This document shows, in pieces, positions 18,845 to 27,655 of a stretch of 64,000 nucleotides of DNA. Under the pieces are notes generated by a model that was given only the letters and a program-made list of their open reading frames with translations, did no database searches and was not told where the DNA came from. Origin of the DNA: Rhodobacteraceae bacterium CCMM004 (GTDB lineage: Bacteria; Pseudomonadota; Alphaproteobacteria; Rhodobacterales; Rhodobacteraceae); assembly GCA_004005435.1 (NCBI GenBank), contig RZWH01000002.1, forward strand, positions 62,001 through 126,000, in the 5' to 3' direction. The position numbers and the translations under genes were made by a program. The first letter of the stretch is position 1. Each line of letters opens with the position of its first letter.

Positions 18845-19753
18845 TCACGACGTCAGGTGCACGTAGGTCTCGTCGTAGCGGCGCGACAGGTGGTCCCCGG
18901 CCAGGATCGGCGCCGCCGATCCCGGCGGCGCCACGTCGGTGTCGTAGTTGGGGTTGAAGAACAGGGGCACCGACAGACGCTCCCGCTCGGTGCCGACGAC
19001 GCGGTGGAGCGTGGCCGACACCTGCCCGCCCGTCCACATCGCCAGCATCTCGCCGAAGTTCACGACGAACGTGCCCGGCGCCGCGGCGACCGGGTGCCAG
19101 GCGCCATCTGGCCCCTGCACCTCCAGCCCGGGCGCGCCGTCGGTGGCCAGGAGCGTCAGGCAGCCATAGTCGGTGTGCGGCGCGATGCCGAAGTCCCGGC
19201 TCCCCGCCCAGTCCGGCCGCGGCGGATACCAATTGCTGCGCAAAAGGGCCATCGGCCGGTCGAAGCGCGTGGCGAAATAGCCCTCAGGCATCCCCAGCGC
19301 CGCCGCCAGCACCTCTAACAGATCCAGCGCCACCGCCGACGCGCGGGTATAGTAGTCTTCCAACGCCGCGCGGAACGCGGGCATGTCCTCGGGCCAGCGG
19401 TTCGGCGCATAGTATTTGCGGCCGTAGACCGCCAGCGGATCCCCCGGCGGGAGGGTATAGCCCATGTCGAACACCTCCTTGAAGTCGGGGTTCGCGGTGG
19501 GGTCCACCCGCTCGGAGCGCGGCCCGCCCCAGCCCCGGTTCGATCCCGTCGCGGCCATGTCCACCTCTGCCTTGACCGCCCTCGGCCGGTGAAAGAACCC
19601 ACGGTAGTGACCGAGGAGCGCCCGCAGTTCGTCGGACGAGATGGCCGTCCCGGTGACCGTGAGGAACCCCGCCCCGCGGGCGGCGGCGGCGAGGTCGGCG
19701 AGGTCGGCGGGCGCGCGGTCGGCGAGGCGGGCGGCGTCGAAACAGGGGATCAT
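18845..19753 (-). CDS. isopenicillin N synthase-like 2-oxoglutarate/Fe(II) oxygenase
   Basis: A 302-residue non-heme iron oxygenase. The iron triad is H193-x-D195 ([13 protein letters not shown]) and H250 ([10 protein letters not shown]); the 2-oxoglutarate-binding Arg is in [12 protein letters not shown]. The N-terminal non-haem DIOX_N domain ([16 protein letters not shown]) is also present. Bacterial members of this group hydroxylate or desaturate small metabolites; the substrate is unknown and true isopenicillin synthase activity is not implied. ATG at 19753 is the natural start of the domain. It is divergent from tpiA across 97 bases. Confidence 0.92.
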   Translation of the reverse strand: MIPCFDAARLADRAPADLADLAAAARGAGFLTVTGTAISSDELRALLGHYRGFFHRPRAVKAEVDMAATGSNRGWGGPRSERVDPTANPDFKEVFDMGYTLPPGDPLAVYGRKYYAPNRWPEDMPAFRAALEDYYTRASAVALDLLEVLAAALGMPEGYFATRFDRPMALLRSNWYPPRPDWAGSRDFGIAPHTDYGCLTLLATDGAPGLEVQGPDGAWHPVAAAPGTFVVNFGEMLAMWTGGQVSATLHRVVGTERERLSVPLFFNPNYDTDVAPPGSAAPILAGDHLSRRYDETYVHLTS

Positions 19754-19796
19754 GGCGGCCCTCGTGTATCGGATGCGAGCGCCGTTCTGCCCCCCT

Positions 19797-19813
19797 TTTG
19801 CCGGCTTGGCAAA
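19797..19813. promoter_or_regulatory. inverted repeat in the tpiA/oxygenase divergent promoter
   Basis: TTTGCC at 19797-19802 and GGCAAA at 19808-19813 form a perfect 6-bp inverted repeat with a five-base spacer. It sits 38 bases before the tpiA ATG and could be an operator for either divergent gene. No regulator is assigned. Confidence 0.35.
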
Positions 19814-19850
19814 CGGGTTAGGCAGGAGCCGACCCATGAGGAGACCACAG

Positions 19851-20606
<756 letters not shown>

Positions 20607-20636
20607 CCGGCCGGGACCGCTGCCGGGCACGTGGCC

Positions 20637-21821
20637 TCACCCCTGGGCGCGGCCCGGCGGGGCGGCGGTGACGTCGAGGCCGTAGAGCCACTCGAACCGG
20701 CGCAGCATCGCCTCGGGCGCCACAGCGCCCATCGCGCGCAGCCCGGTATGGCCCACCCAGCGCTTGAGCGAGTTGGCGTGGTGGTAGTTGCGGGCGTTGG
20801 CGTTCGCGGCCTCGATCGCGCGCACCGCGCGGGCCCGGCGGATCGCCTGATAACGGGGCAGCGCATGGGCCTCGGGCCAGCGGGCCAGCGCGTCGGCCAG
20901 CACCCAGGCGTCCTCCAGCGCCAGGTTCGCACCCTGGGCCAGAAACGGCAGCGTCGGATGCGCGGCGTCGCCCACCAGCGCCGCGCGCGGGCCGTGCCAG
21001 GCCGCGGCGACCGGATGGCGGTGGAGGCCCCAGAGATGCACCTCCTCGACCCGGTCGAGAAGCGCGCGCACCGGCGCCGCGAACCCGGCGAACGCAGTGC
21101 GGAACGCCGCCGGATCGTCGCGGTGGTGCCAGCCCTCGGCGGTCCAGGCGTCACGCTCCTCGACGCCGACCAGGTTGACCGCCCGGCGGTCCCGCAACGG
21201 GTAGTGGACCAGGTGCCGCCCCGGCCCCATCTCGACCGTGGCCTCCGCCGCCGCGGGGCCATCGACGGGCACGATCGCGCGCCAGGCCACCTGGCCGGTG
21301 AAGTGCGCCGCCTCCGTCCCGTTCAGCGCCGGGCGCAGGCGCGAGCCCACGCCGTCGGCGCCGATCAGCAGACCCGCCTCGCGCGTGCGCCCGTCGGCCA
21401 GGTCCAGCCGCCAGCCGCCGCTCGTCGCCGTCGTCTGGGTCACGGCGCAGCCGGTGACGATCCGCGCCCCGGCCGACCGCGCCGCCCGGGCGAGGAGCGC
21501 GATCAGATCGGCGCGGTGCATGAGCAGGAACGGCCGGCCGCCCAGCGGCATCCGCAGCACCCGGCGCCCCGACGGGCCGTCGCACAGGACCACCGCCTGG
21601 CTGTGGGGGGCCGCCTCGCGCGCGGCGGCGCCGATCCCCAGCGCGTCCAGCACCGCGACGCCGTTGGGGCTGATCTGGAGGCCCGCGCCCACCTCGGCGA
21701 TCTCCGCCGCCCGCTCCAGCACGGTCACCGCCCGGCCCCGGGCGGCCAGGGCGGCGGCGGTCGCGAGCCCCGCGATCCCGCCGCCCAGCACCGTCACCTC
21801 GTCGCCGGTTCCTGCCGCCAT
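20637..21821 (-). CDS. FAD-dependent monooxygenase, salicylate hydroxylase-like
   Basis: A 394-residue group A flavoprotein monooxygenase (PF01494). The N-terminal Rossmann motif is VTVLGGGIAGLATAAALAA, the middle GADGVGSRLRPAL carries the DG motif that contacts NADPH and FAD, and ALVGDAAHPTLPFLAQGANL is the GD motif that binds the FAD ribose. Enzymes of this branch hydroxylate aromatic acids, but no other aromatic-pathway gene is nearby, so the substrate is open. ATG with GGGGGACGGAG upstream. It is convergent with tpiA (30 bases) and lies 73 bases downstream of the start of the dksA stop region on the same strand. Confidence 0.9.
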   Translation of the reverse strand: MAAGTGDEVTVLGGGIAGLATAAALAARGRAVTVLERAAEIAEVGAGLQISPNGVAVLDALGIGAAAREAAPHSQAVVLCDGPSGRRVLRMPLGGRPFLLMHRADLIALLARAARSAGARIVTGCAVTQTTATSGGWRLDLADGRTREAGLLIGADGVGSRLRPALNGTEAAHFTGQVAWRAIVPVDGPAAAEATVEMGPGRHLVHYPLRDRRAVNLVGVEERDAWTAEGWHHRDDPAAFRTAFAGFAAPVRALLDRVEEVHLWGLHRHPVAAAWHGPRAALVGDAAHPTLPFLAQGANLALEDAWVLADALARWPEAHALPRYQAIRRARAVRAIEAANANARNYHHANSLKRWVGHTGLRAMGAVAPEAMLRRFEWLYGLDVTAAPPGRAQG

Positions 21822-21893
21822 CTCCGTCCCCCGAAACGCAAGACACCGGGGACGCGCCCCGGTGCCGATCCTCTGCCCTCTCCGCGCCCGCGC

Positions 21894-22316
21894 TCAGTCG
21901 TCGCGATGCACCTTCTCGCGCCGCTCATGCCGCTCCTGCGCCTCCAGGCTCAGGGTGGCGATGGGCCGCGCGTCCAGCCGCTTGAGCGAGATCGGCTCGC
22001 CCGTCGCCTCGCAATACCCGTACTCGCCCTCGTCGATGCGGCGCAGGGCGGCATCGATCTTGGCCACCAGCTTGCGCTGGCGGTCGCGCGTGCGCAGTTC
22101 CAGCGCGCGGTCCGTCTCTTCGCTGGCGCGGTCGGCCACGTCGGGGATGTTGCGGGTGCCGTCCTGGAGCCCCTCGATGGTCGAGCGGCTGTCGTCCAAG
22201 AGATCGGCCCGCCAATCCAGCAGCTTGCGACGGAAGTACTCGAGCTGACGTTCGTTCATGAACGGTTCGTCCTCGGCCGGTCGATAATCGTCAGGCAAGA
22301 AGGTTTCGGCCTTCAT
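21894..22316 (-). CDS. dksA: RNA polymerase-binding regulator DksA, single-cysteine form
   Basis: A 140-residue DksA that binds the RNA polymerase secondary channel and acts with ppGpp. The coiled-coil tip residues are kept (PDVADRASEETDRA, matching D71, D74 and A76 of E. coli). Of the four zinc cysteines only the first remains: C102 in YGYCEATGEP, with T105, S123 and A126 at the positions of the other three. The fold therefore cannot bind zinc in the classical way; a similar loss is reported for the functional DksA of Rhodobacter sphaeroides and for Pseudomonas DksA2. ATG at 22316 has GAGGGGACCGAG upstream; the longer open frame is not used. Divergent from the MoxR gene. Confidence 0.95.
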   Translation of the reverse strand: MKAETFLPDDYRPAEDEPFMNERQLEYFRRKLLDWRADLLDDSRSTIEGLQDGTRNIPDVADRASEETDRALELRTRDRQRKLVAKIDAALRRIDEGEYGYCEATGEPISLKRLDARPIATLSLEAQERHERREKVHRDD

Positions 22317-22493
22317 CTCGGTCCCCTCAACTGGTCCTGCCCCTGGGGCGGACTCGGCTTTTTCTGGCGGTGTCTCCACGGGGCGGGGGATACCGCAACG
22401 TCCCCGGGTTGTCACGCCCGATTCCGGTGCCTTGTGGCATCGTGATCGTGGCCCTATGGTCGCGCCGTTCCAGGGCGAAGGATATGTAAAATC

Positions 22494-23333
22494 ATGCGTT
22501 TCACCTCCACCGATGACTATGTCGCCACCGAGGATCTGACCGTCGCCGTCAACGCCGCCGTGACCCTGGAACGGCCGCTCCTGGTCAAGGGCGAGCCGGG
22601 GACCGGCAAGACCGAGTTGGCCCGCCAGGTGGCCACGAGCCTCGGCCTGCCAATGATCGAATGGCACGTGAAATCCACGACCCGCGCGCAACAGGGGCTC
22701 TACGAATACGATGCCGTCAGCCGCCTGCGCGACAGCCAGCTGGGCGAGGAGCGGGTGCACGACGTCACCAACTACATCCGACAGGGCAAGCTCTGGCAGG
22801 CCTTCGCCGCCGAGGAGCGCACGGTCCTGTTGATCGACGAGATCGACAAGGCCGACATCGAGTTCCCCAACGACCTGCTGCAAGAGCTCGACCGGATGGA
22901 GTTCCACGTCTACGAGACGGGCGAGACGATCCGCGCCCGCCACCGCCCCGTGGTCGTGATCACCTCGAACAACGAAAAGGAGCTGCCGGACGCGTTTCTG
23001 CGTCGCTGCTTCTTTCACTACATCCGCTTTCCCGACATGGCGACGATGAAGAAGATCGTCGAGGTCCACCATCCGGGGATCAAGGAGGCGCTGCTGACCG
23101 CTGCGCTGACCCAGTTCTACGAGGTGCGCGAGCGGCCGGGGCTGAAGAAAAAGCCGTCGACCTCGGAGGTGCTGGATTGGCTCAAGCTGCTCCTGGCCGA
23201 GGACCTCACGGCCGAGGACTTGCGCGCGACCGGACCCTCCGCCCTGCCCCGCCTCCACGGCGCGCTGTTGAAGAACGAGCAGGACGTGCACCTCTTCGAA
23301 CGCCTGGCGTTCATGAGCCGCTCCGGTCGGTGA
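22494..23333 (+). CDS. MoxR-family AAA+ ATPase
   Basis: A 279-residue ATPase of the MoxR class (AAA_5/AAA_3). Walker A is in LVKGEPGTGKTELARQ (about residues 30-45), Walker B in VLLIDEIDKAD, sensor 1 in VVVITSNNEKELPDA, and an arginine finger region in FLRRCFFHYIRFPD. MoxR ATPases work as chaperones with a von Willebrand factor A partner, often to insert metals or assemble complexes. The VWA partner is four genes downstream (25463), so the block 22494-26647 looks like one unit although 155 bases separate this gene from the next. ATG start. Confidence 0.93.
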   Translation: MRFTSTDDYVATEDLTVAVNAAVTLERPLLVKGEPGTGKTELARQVATSLGLPMIEWHVKSTTRAQQGLYEYDAVSRLRDSQLGEERVHDVTNYIRQGKLWQAFAAEERTVLLIDEIDKADIEFPNDLLQELDRMEFHVYETGETIRARHRPVVVITSNNEKELPDAFLRRCFFHYIRFPDMATMKKIVEVHHPGIKEALLTAALTQFYEVRERPGLKKKPSTSEVLDWLKLLLAEDLTAEDLRATGPSALPRLHGALLKNEQDVHLFERLAFMSRSGR

Positions 23334-23402
23334 TCCGCCGCCGCGGGAATGGCCTCAATCGCTCCGCACCCGCGCCGCTTTTGCGCGGCACGGTTGCAAC
23401 GA

Positions 23403-23457
23403 GGCCGCCCCCTGCCGCGACGCACCTCTTGCTCGCCGTCCGGCAGGGGCGTAGGCC
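23403..23457 (+). promoter_or_regulatory. long stem-loop upstream of the GNAT gene
   Basis: CCCCTGCCG (23409-23417) pairs perfectly with CGGCAGGGG (23441-23449), and the flanking GGCC (23403-23406 and 23454-23457) extends the stem. It lies 31 bases before the ATG of the acetyltransferase gene with no U-tract, so it is either a structured leader or a weak terminator after the MoxR gene. Confidence 0.4.
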
Positions 23458-23488
23458 GATTTCAGCCGAGTGTCCGAGGACATAGCCA

Positions 23489-23932
23489 ATGACGACCACT
23501 ATTCGCGCGCTACGCGCCACCGATCGCTCCGAATGGGATCGTCTGTGGTCGAGCTACCTGGAGTTCTACGAGACCGCTCTGCCACGCCCTGTCTACGACA
23601 CTTATTTCGAGCGGCTGATGGGCGACGATCCGCAGGATTTTCAGGGGCTTATCGCTCTGGATGGCGACACCCCGGTGGGGCTGGCGCACTACCTGTTCCA
23701 CCGCCATGGCTGGCACGTCGACAACGTCTGCTATCTCCAGGATCTCTATGTGGATCCGTGCACCCGCGGACGCGGTGTGGGCGGCGACCTGATCCGTGCG
23801 GTCTATGCGGCGGCGGACGCCGCGGGGGCCGCGGATGTCTACTGGATGACCCAGGCATCGAACCTCGGGGCGCGGAAGCTCTATGACCGTATTGGCAAAC
23901 TGACGCCTTTCATAAAGTATGTCCGGAAATGA
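23489..23932 (+). CDS. GNAT-family N-acetyltransferase
   Basis: A 147-residue acetyltransferase. The acetyl-CoA pyrophosphate loop is LYVDPCTRGRGVGGDLIRAV (about residues 85-104), and the C-terminal half has the usual WMTQASNLGARKLYDRIG helix-strand. The acceptor could be a small amine or a protein. ATG start in the context ATAGCCA. The stop overlaps the ATG of the DUF2927 gene (ATGA), so the two are coupled. Its presence inside a MoxR/VWA block recurs, to my knowledge, in related genomes, but its role there is unknown. Confidence 0.9.
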   Translation: MTTTIRALRATDRSEWDRLWSSYLEFYETALPRPVYDTYFERLMGDDPQDFQGLIALDGDTPVGLAHYLFHRHGWHVDNVCYLQDLYVDPCTRGRGVGGDLIRAVYAAADAAGAADVYWMTQASNLGARKLYDRIGKLTPFIKYVRK

Positions 23933-25302
23933 CCGTCTGGCGACTCCTCCTGCCTCTCGCGGCCGCGGCTCTGATGGCCTGCGGCGAGCCCTCCGGCGAC
24001 GTGCCGGAGCGGCGGATGGCGCTCGACGACAGCCTGCCGCCGATGAAGACTTTCGTGAGCCCGCGGGTCACGCCGCCCGGGCGCTCGAACGCCGAGATTG
24101 CGCGGGACTTTCTCGACCTGAGCTTTCAGTTGGAGAGCGGGCGCGCCCTGCCGGTCTTCACCCGCTTCGAAGGGCCGGTGACGGTGCGCGTCACGGGCGA
24201 TCCGCCGCAGCAACTGATGGGCGATCTCGACCGGGTCATCGCCCGATTCCGGCGCGAGGCGGGGATCGACATCCGCCGGACCGGCGCATCCGCGCCCGCG
24301 TCGATCAACATTCAGACGGTGAGCCGCGCGCAGCTCCAGCGTGCGGTGCCCCAGGCGGCCTGTTTCGTCGTGCCGCGGGTGGCCGACTGGGACGAGTTTC
24401 GCCGCAACCGCCGGACCCCCACCACCGACTGGACGACGCTCAGGACGCGCGAGCGAATGGCGATCTTCATCCCGCGCGACGTCAGCCCGCAGGAGGTGCG
24501 CGACTGCCTGCACGAGGAGCTGGCCCAGGCGCTGGGGCCGCTCAACGACCTCTACCGGCTGACCGACAGCGTCTTCAACGACGACAACTTCCACACGGTG
24601 CTGACCGGGTTCGACATGCTGATCCTGCGGATCACCTACGACCCTGCGCTGCGCTCGGGCATGACGCGGGCCGAGGTGACGGCGGCGCTGCCGCGTATCC
24701 TCGCCCGGCTGAACCCCGACGGGCGGGCCCGCGCCGACGGGGCGCGGGGGCTGTCCTCGCGCGCCTGGATCGACGAGATCGAGACGGCGCTCGGCCCGCG
24801 CGCCTCGATGACCCGGCGCCGCGCGGCGGCCAAGCGGGCGGTGACGCTGGCCCGCGCCGCCAACTGGAACGACAACCGCCTCGCCTTTTCCCTCTTCGCC
24901 CTCGGGCGGCTGTCGCTGGGGCACGAGCCGGAACTGGCGCTGTCCTCGTTCCTCCAGGCCGGCGGCATCTATGCGTCGAGCGACGAGACCCGCTTGCACG
25001 AGGCCCATGTGGCGATGCAGCTCGCCGCCTTCGCCCTGTCCTCAGGCCAGGCCGAGACCGCGGTGGGGATCGTCGATGCCCATGTGGACGCGGTCAGCCG
25101 GGCCGAGAACGCCGCGCTTCTGGCCTCGCTCCTGTTGATCAAGACCGAGGCGCTGGAGGTCCTGGGCCGAACCGCCGAGGCCAAGACCCTGCGCCGCGAA
25201 TCTCTGGGCTGGGCGCGCTACGGCTTCGGCACCGAAGAGGAGGTGCGCCGCCGCGCTCAGGAAATCGCGGCGCTGAACCCCGTGAAGCGGCAGCGCACGT
25301 GA
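23929..25302 (+). CDS. DUF2927 domain lipoprotein
   Basis: A 457-residue exported protein. The N-terminal segment is a lipoprotein signal (LLLPLAAAALMACG), with the lipobox Cys at about residue 18 (LMAC, slightly off consensus). The DUF2927 domain covers about residues 55-260 (SNAEIARDFLDLSFQLESG, CLHEELAQALGPLNDLYRL). The segment CLHEELAQ looks like a degenerate HExxx helix but lacks the second His, so no protease activity is claimed. The C-terminal 180 residues are helical and TPR-like (ALSSFLQAGGIYASSDETRL). It overlaps both neighbours by four bases (ATGA and GTGA), so it is translated as part of the MoxR/VWA operon. Confidence 0.88.
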   Translation: MTVWRLLLPLAAAALMACGEPSGDVPERRMALDDSLPPMKTFVSPRVTPPGRSNAEIARDFLDLSFQLESGRALPVFTRFEGPVTVRVTGDPPQQLMGDLDRVIARFRREAGIDIRRTGASAPASINIQTVSRAQLQRAVPQAACFVVPRVADWDEFRRNRRTPTTDWTTLRTRERMAIFIPRDVSPQEVRDCLHEELAQALGPLNDLYRLTDSVFNDDNFHTVLTGFDMLILRITYDPALRSGMTRAEVTAALPRILARLNPDGRARADGARGLSSRAWIDEIETALGPRASMTRRRAAAKRAVTLARAANWNDNRLAFSLFALGRLSLGHEPELALSSFLQAGGIYASSDETRLHEAHVAMQLAAFALSSGQAETAVGIVDAHVDAVSRAENAALLASLLLIKTEALEVLGRTAEAKTLRRESLGWARYGFGTEEEVRRRAQEIAALNPVKRQRT

Positions 25303-25463
25303 TCGTCCTCGCGACCACCTCGGCCGGGGCCGCTCTCGGCGCCTGGACGGCCCGCCGCGCCGGCGGCAACGCCAAGGACATGGCGCAATACGCCGCCGCC
25401 TGCGGCATCATCGGCGCGGTCCTGGGCCTCCTCGTCACCATTCTCGTCGCCCGCCTGGGCTGA
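25299..25463 (+). CDS. small membrane protein in the MoxR/VWA operon
   Basis: A 54-residue protein starting at GTG in the GTGA that ends the DUF2927 gene; its own TGA shares one base with the ATG of the VWA gene (TGATG). It has a short hydrophobic start (VIVLATTSAGAALGAW), a basic loop (TARRAGGNAKDMAQYA) and a transmembrane segment (GIIGAVLGLLVTILVARLG). Similar tiny proteins sit at the same place in related genomes and are sometimes mislabelled apolipoprotein acyltransferase, a label the size rules out. Tight overlaps on both sides are the strongest evidence that it is real. Probably a two-helix inner-membrane peptide that docks the complex; that role is inference. Confidence 0.75.
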   Translation: MIVLATTSAGAALGAWTARRAGGNAKDMAQYAAACGIIGAVLGLLVTILVARLG

Positions 25464-26647
25464 TGTTCCTGCCCTTCTTCGAGCAGCTTCGCGCCCACCG
25501 CGTGCCGGTGTCCCTGCGCGAGTTCCTGTCGTTCCTCGACGGGATGGCCGCGGGCCTCGTCACCTACGACGTGGACGGGTTCTACTATCTCGCCCGCGCC
25601 GCGATGGTGAAGGACGAGCGCCACATCGATCGCTTCGACCGCGCCTTCGCCGCGGCGTTCCAAGGGCTGGAGGCGATCACCGAGGCGCAGGTGCTGGAGG
25701 CCGTCGACCTGCCCCGCGACTGGCTGGAGAAGATGGCCGAGAAACACCTCAGCGCCGAGGAGCGCGCCGAGATCGAGGCGCTGGGCGGCTTCGACAAGCT
25801 GATGGAAACCCTGCGCCAGCGGCTGGCCGAGCAGAAGGGGCGCCACCAGGGCGGGTCCAAGTGGATCGGGACCGCCGGCACCTCGCCCTTCGGCGCCTAC
25901 GGCTACAACCCCGAGGGCGTGCGCATCGGCCAGCAAGACAGCCGCCACCGCCGCGCGGTCAAGGTCTGGGACCGGCGCGAGTTCCGCAACCTCGACGACG
26001 GCGTCGAGCTGGGCACGCGCAACATCAAGGTCGCGCTCAAGCGTCTGCGCCGCTGGGCCCGCGACGGCGCGCGCGAGGAGCTGGACCTCGCCGGCACCAT
26101 CCGCGCCACGGCCGAGCACGGCTATCTCGACGTGGTCACCCGGCCCGAGCGGCGCAACGCGGTCAAGGTGCTGCTGTTTCTCGACGTGGGCGGGTCGATG
26201 GACGACCATGTGAAGGTGGTCGAAGAGCTGTTCTCCGCTGCCCGGGCCGAACTGAAGCATCTGGAGCACTACTACTTCCACAACTGCCTCTACGAAGGCG
26301 TCTGGCGCGACAACCGCCGCCGGTGGAACGCGCAGATCCCGACCTGGGACGTGCTCAACACCTACGGGCCCGACTGGAAGTGCATCTTCGTCGGCGACGC
26401 CTCCATGAGCCCTTACGAGATCGCCTATCCCGGCGGCGCCAACGAGCACTGGAACGAGGAGGCGGGGCAGGTCTGGCTGACCCGCGTGCGCGACCAGTGG
26501 CCCGACCACCTGTGGATCAACCCGGTGCCGGAAGCGCACTGGGGCTATACCCAGTCCATCGCGATGATCGCCGAGATCTTCGGCGCCGACCGCATGGTGC
26601 CAATGACGCTGGAAGGACTGCAACGCGGGATGCGCGTCCTGACCTAA
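25463..26647 (+). CDS. VWA domain protein, CoxE-like partner of MoxR ATPase
   Basis: A 394-residue protein with an N-terminal helical half (FEQLRAHRVPVSLREFLSFL) and a C-terminal von Willebrand A domain. The metal-ion-dependent adhesion site starts at D241 (FLDVGGSMDDHVKVVEE), in the DxGxS form; the Thr and Asp parts follow later in the domain. The middle shows YNPEGVRIGQ and VKVWDRREFRNL, typical of the group. With the MoxR ATPase at 22494 it should form a chaperone pair. It starts with a one-base overlap with the small membrane protein gene. Confidence 0.92.
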   Translation: MFLPFFEQLRAHRVPVSLREFLSFLDGMAAGLVTYDVDGFYYLARAAMVKDERHIDRFDRAFAAAFQGLEAITEAQVLEAVDLPRDWLEKMAEKHLSAEERAEIEALGGFDKLMETLRQRLAEQKGRHQGGSKWIGTAGTSPFGAYGYNPEGVRIGQQDSRHRRAVKVWDRREFRNLDDGVELGTRNIKVALKRLRRWARDGAREELDLAGTIRATAEHGYLDVVTRPERRNAVKVLLFLDVGGSMDDHVKVVEELFSAARAELKHLEHYYFHNCLYEGVWRDNRRRWNAQIPTWDVLNTYGPDWKCIFVGDASMSPYEIAYPGGANEHWNEEAGQVWLTRVRDQWPDHLWINPVPEAHWGYTQSIAMIAEIFGADRMVPMTLEGLQRGMRVLT

Positions 26648-26659
26648 CCGCGGGGACGC

Positions 26660-26702
26660 GATTTTTCGACGAAAAATCGGTCCGAATTTTCGTCGAAAAT
26701 TC
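26660..26702. repeat. paired TTTTCG inverted repeats between convergent genes
   Basis: Two adjacent perfect inverted repeats: GATTTTTCG/CGAAAAATC with a one-base centre (26660-26678) and GAATTTTCG/CGAAAATTC with a one-base centre (26684-26702). Because each repeat is also nearly the complement of the other, the whole block can fold as one long hairpin instead. It fills the 64-base gap between the convergent VWA and metalloprotease genes and probably terminates transcription both ways. Confidence 0.75.
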
Positions 26703-26711
26703 TCTCTAGCC

Positions 26712-27548
26712 CTACCGGAAGTTGTAGTAGAACTGCGGCCGGTCGTTGGCGTCCCAGATCACCGAGATGTCGCCCTCCTTGCCGTCCGCCTTGCGCTTGA
26801 CCGCGCCCTGGAGCGGATCGCCCTGGAACTTCTGTCGAAAATCGGCCGCCGACCAGACGTTGTCAGAGCCATAGGCCACCTGGAGCCGGGCCAAGGTCAT
26901 CGGTCCCTTGGGCGGCCGGGCCCGATCGCCGAACATGGTATAGGCGCGCTGACGGGTCAGCAGGACCGCCAGCGTCTGCGCCGCGCGCCCCGACATCAGC
27001 CGCTCCAGCACATGGGCATTCATCAGATCGACGACGCCCTGGTCCTCGGTGCCGTAGAGATGGGTCATCTCGTGAAACAGCGTGCCCCTCGCCTTGGTCG
27101 CGTTGCTCTTGCCGAAGAAGTAGCTCTTGGTATCCGCGGCGTTGGCGTTCACCGAGATGTCCCAGGTCGGCGTGGACCCGCTGAACTCGCAGATCGCGAG
27201 GAGCTCGTCGCCGACGTTGAACTGCTGCGCCTTGCGAAAGGTGATGGTGGTGCCGCCCGGCCCGAGGTCCGTCCGCATGGTGGCAAAGACCTTGCGCAGG
27301 TCGCCCACCCTCTTGACCCAGAGCGTCCAGCGTCGGAGCCATGTGGCGTCCTGGATCACCAGCGGCTGGCGCTGCATCGAGGCCAGGAGCTCGGCGTCGC
27401 AGGCCGCGATCAGCGCCGGCAGCATCCCCGAGATGGCGGTGCAGTGGCCGCGAACCAAGGTCTGTTCGGCAGCCGTCCAGGCCGGGTCGATGTCGTGATA
27501 GCCGTATTTCCACGCCCGGACGTGGTGGCCGCTTTGAAAGGCAATCAT
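26712..27548 (-). CDS. HExxH zinc metallopeptidase, aspzincin-like, no signal peptide
   Basis: A 278-residue protein with H159-E-M-T-H163 followed at once by L-Y-G166-T-E-D169. HExxH plus GTxD is the signature of aspzincins (M35, including Lys-specific endopeptidases), although the usual spacing between the two is longer. The region before is polar (FNVGDELLAICEFSGSTPTW) and the end is QFYYNFR. There is no signal peptide at the chosen start: ATG at 27548 has a strong GGAGGGGGAAAGG site, so the longer form from 27596 is rejected. The protein is either cytoplasmic or exported without a signal, as effectors are. No immunity or secretion gene adjoins. Function unknown. Confidence 0.7.
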   Translation of the reverse strand: MIAFQSGHHVRAWKYGYHDIDPAWTAAEQTLVRGHCTAISGMLPALIAACDAELLASMQRQPLVIQDATWLRRWTLWVKRVGDLRKVFATMRTDLGPGGTTITFRKAQQFNVGDELLAICEFSGSTPTWDISVNANAADTKSYFFGKSNATKARGTLFHEMTHLYGTEDQGVVDLMNAHVLERLMSGRAAQTLAVLLTRQRAYTMFGDRARPPKGPMTLARLQVAYGSDNVWSAADFRQKFQGDPLQGAVKRKADGKEGDISVIWDANDRPQFYYNFR

Positions 27549-27655
27549 CCTTTCCCCCTCCGGCAAGCAATGATCCCGGACGGCCCAAATACGCAACGCG
27601 GCCGCCGGACGGGGACATCATATCACATTCATGCCCGAGCCGCCCGGACGCGGTG

